Source of the DNA: CAZDRX01 sp964508225
GTDB lineage: Bacteria > Patescibacteriota > Gracilibacteria > Peribacterales > Peribacteraceae
Assembly: GCA_964508225.1 (NCBI GenBank)
Contig: CAZDRX010000018.1
Span: 1-23,620 of the forward strand
Direction: 5' to 3'
DNA length: 23,620 bases
Below, piece after piece: positions 21,312-23,620 of the stretch (the stretch's first letter is position 1; each line of letters starts with the position of its first letter). The notes under the pieces are model-generated. The model saw only the letters and a list, made by a program, of their open reading frames with translations. It ran no database searches and was not told the origin of the DNA. The translations under genes were made by a program, and so were the position numbers.

Positions 21312-22022
21312 ATGATCCTGCGTCCGCTGTTTCTCACGACGGCTTCTCTCCTGCTCCTCGCGGGCTGCGGCTCGCAGGCGCCCGATGTGAGCTTCCGGCA
21401 ACCCGCTCCGGAGGTAGCGAGCGGGGGCACCCAGAACACGGATTTCACGAATGAAGGTATGCCGAAGACGACGGACAGTCTGGAAGTCGTCACGGGCTCC
21501 GGCTTTGCCGATCTCGTGACGTCCGTCTCGGGAGGCGTACTCATCGGCAATGCATCCGCACCCGTCCTCACCATGCACACGGATTACGCATGCGAGTACT
21601 GCCATGAATTCGCCACCGAATTGCAGGGACAGGTGGAGAAGACGTACATCGACCCGGGGCTCCTCTCTCTGCGGCTTGTCTTTGTGCCGCGTACTACCGA
21701 AGGCCTGTTCATGACCAAGGTCGCGCTGTGCGCACAGGCACAACATCTCTTCCGCATCACGGACAGGCAGCTCGTCACCCATCCGATCGCTGCGGACAAA
21801 GATCTGCCCGCACTCGCGAAGAAGACGGGCGTGAACCTGAAGAGTCTGCGCTCCTGCATCGCGAAGAAGCCCATGGAAGAGAACATCGCGGCGACGGTGA
21901 CGAGTGCCCGCGAGGCAGGGATCACGCGCGTCCCCGCATTCGAACTGAACGGAGTTGCATGGCTCGGTGTCATGGAGACCGACGAGCTGAAAGCGACAAT
22001 CGAAGGTGCTCTGAAGCGCTAG
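21312..22022 (+). CDS. DsbA-like thiol-disulfide lipoprotein (thioredoxin_4 type)
   Basis: This lipid-anchored oxidoreductase or isomerase of 236 residues works outside the cytoplasm. The signal MILRPLFLTT leads to lipobox LLAG and C19. A linker of about 50 residues follows, then the thioredoxin-fold domain from about 75: PVLTMHTDYACEYCHEF with active site C94-E-Y-C97, a helical insert with further cysteines C140 and C182, and the cis-Pro region ITRVPAFELNG (P208). This matches DsbA/DsbG-like proteins of the thioredoxin_4 group. The CEYC dipeptide does not by itself tell oxidase from reductase. The DipZ-like protein at 1369-3198 could be a redox partner. The stop is two bases from the stop of the convergent methyltransferase. 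Confidence 0.9.
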   Translation: MILRPLFLTTASLLLLAGCGSQAPDVSFRQPAPEVASGGTQNTDFTNEGMPKTTDSLEVVTGSGFADLVTSVSGGVLIGNASAPVLTMHTDYACEYCHEFATELQGQVEKTYIDPGLLSLRLVFVPRTTEGLFMTKVALCAQAQHLFRITDRQLVTHPIAADKDLPALAKKTGVNLKSLRSCIAKKPMEENIAATVTSAREAGITRVPAFELNGVAWLGVMETDELKATIEGALKR

Positions 22023-22024
22023 AA

Positions 22025-22645
22025 TCAGGCCTTGGCGACGGCAGAGACGAATGCGGATGTTTTGCCGTGGTACGACGAACTGCTTGTGCGGAGAGACAGA
22101 ATATTGAAATCCCGCAGCATCTCCTTCATGTACGCAGGCGTGAAGAAGTGCCGGACGTGCCCCTCGCGGAAGATGTCCGGTCCGATCTCCTCCCCGGCTC
22201 CGTACAGACAGTCCTTCGTCGATTTGCACTTCACGAAGAAGAGCCCGCCTTTCCTGAGAAGCCTCCGCATCTCGGCAAACACTTTCCGCGTCGTCGCATC
22301 ATCGAAGTAATGCAGGGCAAGGTGGGCGTAGACGATATCGAACGAACCGTCCCTGAACGGAAACTTCTTCGCGGTGTCGTGGAGGAGTGAGCGGATCTTC
22401 AGCTGCTTCTTCGCTGCGAGAGCATCGAGCGCCGCGATCCCGCTCTCGGAGAAATCGGTGGAGACCACGCGGTATCCGCGCGCGGCGAAGTACAGACTGT
22501 CCACGCCGTTGCCGCAGCCGACATCGAGGAGTGTGCGTCCTTTCCCCTTCCCGAGACGCCGGAGGAGACCTTTGGCGAACGTATTGACCGGATCACGCCT
22601 ACCTTCCCATTTCCTGCGCCATACGGCTCGATTCGTGGGCTTCAT
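22025..22645 (-). CDS. Class I SAM-dependent methyltransferase
   Basis: The 206 residues carry the class I methyltransferase core: motif I LLDVGCGNGVDSLYFA (39-54), an acidic end of strand 2 (VSTDFS, D64), motif FPFRDGSFDIVYAHLALHYF (96-114) and LLRKGGLFFVKCKS. It most resembles small TehB/UbiE-like enzymes that act on small molecules, but the substrate cannot be told. The N-terminus is basic. The start ATG is six bases after TAGGAT. Only 19 bases separate it from the start codon of the divergent recombinase gene. It converges with the DsbA-like gene with a two-base gap. Confidence 0.88.
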   Translation of the reverse strand: MKPTNRAVWRRKWEGRRDPVNTFAKGLLRRLGKGKGRTLLDVGCGNGVDSLYFAARGYRVVSTDFSESGIAALDALAAKKQLKIRSLLHDTAKKFPFRDGSFDIVYAHLALHYFDDATTRKVFAEMRRLLRKGGLFFVKCKSTKDCLYGAGEEIGPDIFREGHVRHFFTPAYMKEMLRDFNILSLRTSSSSYHGKTSAFVSAVAKA

Positions 22646-22650
22646 GCACG

Positions 22651-22657
22651 TATCCTA
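22651..22657. promoter_or_regulatory. Overlapping divergent -10 boxes TATCCT and TAGGAT
   Basis: The plus strand reads TATCCT (22651-22656), eight bases before the recombinase ATG at 22665. The minus strand reads TAGGAT (22657-22652), six bases before the methyltransferase ATG at 22645. The seven bases TATCCTA would serve both directions in a 19-base gap. Confidence 0.45.
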
Positions 22658-22664
22658 CCATCCG

Positions 22665-23579
22665 ATGCTCCTCAAAGACGCCATCTACGACTTCCTGACA
22701 CATGCGGAAGTGGGCAAGTACCAGAGCAAGAAAACGGTGGAGAACTACCGGCACTACCTGAAGCGGTTCGAGAAATTCGCGAAGCCGAAGACGGACGTCG
22801 GCGATATCTCTGCAGAGACGATCCGCGATTACCGTCTGCAGCTTCACCGCATGCCGATCAAAGGACAGGGTGTGACACTCGACATCAAGACGCAGCAGTA
22901 TCACCTCATTGCACTGCGCGCGCTGCTCAAGCACCTGCACAAGAATGACGTGAAGACCCTCTCGCCCGAGAAGATCGAGCTGCCCAAGGTACCGGGACGT
23001 CAGGTGGAAGTGCTCTCGCGTGAGGAGCTGAGTGCGATGTTCGGCGCGATTGATGTCACGAAGAGGAACGGGCTGCGCGATCTCGCCCTTCTGCATCTGC
23101 TCTACTCCACCGGACTCCGCGTGAGCGAGCTCAGTAACTTAAACCGCAAAGATGTGAATCTCGAGAGCCGGGAGTTCCGCGTCATCGGTAAAGGAAGGAA
23201 GGCGCGCATCGTCTTCATCTCGGACGCCGCGGTGGAACACGTGAAAGCGTATCTCGCAGGCCGGCAGGACAACTGGTCACCGCTCTTCATCAGCAACAGT
23301 AACCGCTCGTCCAAGCCGAGCCTGCTCGGGGAGGAGCGGCGTCTGGAACCGCAGGCGATCGAACGCACGGTGCGCGGCATCGCGGCAGAGGCGGGCATCG
23401 TGAAGAAGGTGACGCCGCACACGCTCCGGCACACGTTCGCGACTGAGCTCCTGAAGAACGGCGCCGACATCCGCTCGGTGCAGGAGATGCTGGGCCATGC
23501 GAGCATCACGACCACGCAGATCTACACGCACCTCACGAACAAACGGCTCAAAGAGATCCACCAGCAGTACCACCGCTGA
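22665..23579 (+). CDS. xerC: Tyrosine recombinase, XerC/XerD/XerA type
   Basis: This site-specific recombinase most likely resolves chromosome dimers at a dif site. The 304 residues have a SAM-like N-terminal core-binding domain (about 1-100) and the catalytic domain (about 112-300). All catalytic residues are visible: R152 (TGLRVSEL), K176 (GKGRKAR), H252 and R255 (PHTLRHTFA), H278 (LGHASITTT) and the nucleophile Y287 (QIYTHL). The length is normal and no phage or integron features are nearby, which favours a housekeeping role over an integrase. An ATG at 22644 is also in frame, but it overlaps the methyltransferase start; the ATG at 22665 begins MLLKDAIYDFL, which suits the family, and lies eight bases after TATCCT. 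Which Xer it is cannot be fixed, so the symbol is approximate. Confidence 0.92.
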   Translation: MLLKDAIYDFLTHAEVGKYQSKKTVENYRHYLKRFEKFAKPKTDVGDISAETIRDYRLQLHRMPIKGQGVTLDIKTQQYHLIALRALLKHLHKNDVKTLSPEKIELPKVPGRQVEVLSREELSAMFGAIDVTKRNGLRDLALLHLLYSTGLRVSELSNLNRKDVNLESREFRVIGKGRKARIVFISDAAVEHVKAYLAGRQDNWSPLFISNSNRSSKPSLLGEERRLEPQAIERTVRGIAAEAGIVKKVTPHTLRHTFATELLKNGADIRSVQEMLGHASITTTQIYTHLTNKRLKEIHQQYHR

Positions 23580-23620
23580 TCCGGATGATTTTGATCTTGG
23601 AGGTTTCGCCGTGGACGATG
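23548..23620 (-). CDS. Possible C-terminal tail of a minus-strand gene (partial)
   Basis: A minus-strand frame entering from the right edge reads IVHGETSKIKIIRISGGTAG, then GSL, and stops at TGA (23550-23548). Nearly all its third codon positions outside the recombinase gene are G or C, as in the real genes here. It would overlap the recombinase 3' end by 32 bases, similar to the 44-base overlap at 20520-20563. A plus-strand ATG at 23585 (MILILEVSPWTM) is the competing reading. Too short to identify. Confidence 0.33.
   Translation of the reverse strand, partial: IVHGETSKIKIIRISGGTAGGSL

Noticed and set aside
22665..23579. Integrase of a mobile element
   Set aside because: No attachment-site repeats, tRNA, phage genes or composition shift nearby; the compact 304-residue Xer architecture favours a housekeeping recombinase.

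Overview
The window is GC-rich bacterial DNA packed with 21 complete genes, a short tail of a gene at the left edge, and a possible tail of another at the right edge. The genes are on both strands and almost touch. Neighbours share start and stop bases (ATGA at 3195-3198 and 13725-13728), share one CTAG for two convergent stops (5198-5201), or sit 2 to 40 bases apart. TGA is used as an ordinary stop. The gene content fits a candidate-phyla-radiation (Patescibacteria) bacterium, perhaps Peregrinibacteria/Peribacteria-like: an ECF sigma factor next to a FecR/DUF5667 membrane protein, small lipoproteins, a Ser-rich surface protein and a Xer-type recombinase. That placement is inferred from gene style and not proven. 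No rRNA, tRNA, CRISPR array or insertion sequence was seen.

Layout. 1-1370: gene tail, ammonium channel (amt), intrinsic terminator. 1369-5201: a thiol-redox and surface block, with a DipZ-type CcdA-thioredoxin fusion, a thioredoxin-like lipoprotein without cysteines, and a divergent Cys-rich/Ser-rich surface protein. 5198-9259: housekeeping genes, namely endonuclease III, a DnaQ-like exonuclease, peptide deformylase, GatB and EF-P. 9318-11913: an ECF sigma factor and its probable membrane anti-sigma partner. 11935-20025: a minus-strand series of GMP synthase, an O-antigen ligase-like protein, UDP-GlcNAc 2-epimerase, cofactor-independent phosphoglycerate mutase and a secreted protein with an EF-hand-like loop. 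20183-23579: a small membrane protein, a WecG/TagA glycosyltransferase, a DsbA-like lipoprotein, a methyltransferase and a tyrosine recombinase.

How the genes fit together. The epimerase (makes UDP-ManNAc), the WecG/TagA transferase (uses UDP-ManNAc) and the Wzy/WaaL-like protein form a plausible envelope-polysaccharide set. DipZ, the Cys-less thioredoxin-like lipoprotein and the DsbA-like lipoprotein form an extracytoplasmic thiol-redox set, and a protein with ten exported cysteines is transcribed divergently from the DipZ operon. The sigma/FecR pair looks like an envelope-stress switch.

The strongest unexplained signal is at the starts. At 14 of 21 genes a TANNNT hexamer resembling a sigma-70 -10 box lies 6-10 bases before the start codon, usually with no well-spaced Shine-Dalgarno. 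This is the pattern expected of leaderless mRNAs. Two divergent gene pairs have only 19 and 39 bases between their start codons, which leaves almost no room for leaders. Other points of interest are a eukaryote-like long GMP synthase, an endonuclease III lacking one Fe-S cysteine, an EF-P with an atypical tip loop, and a triple repeat in the anti-sigma domain.
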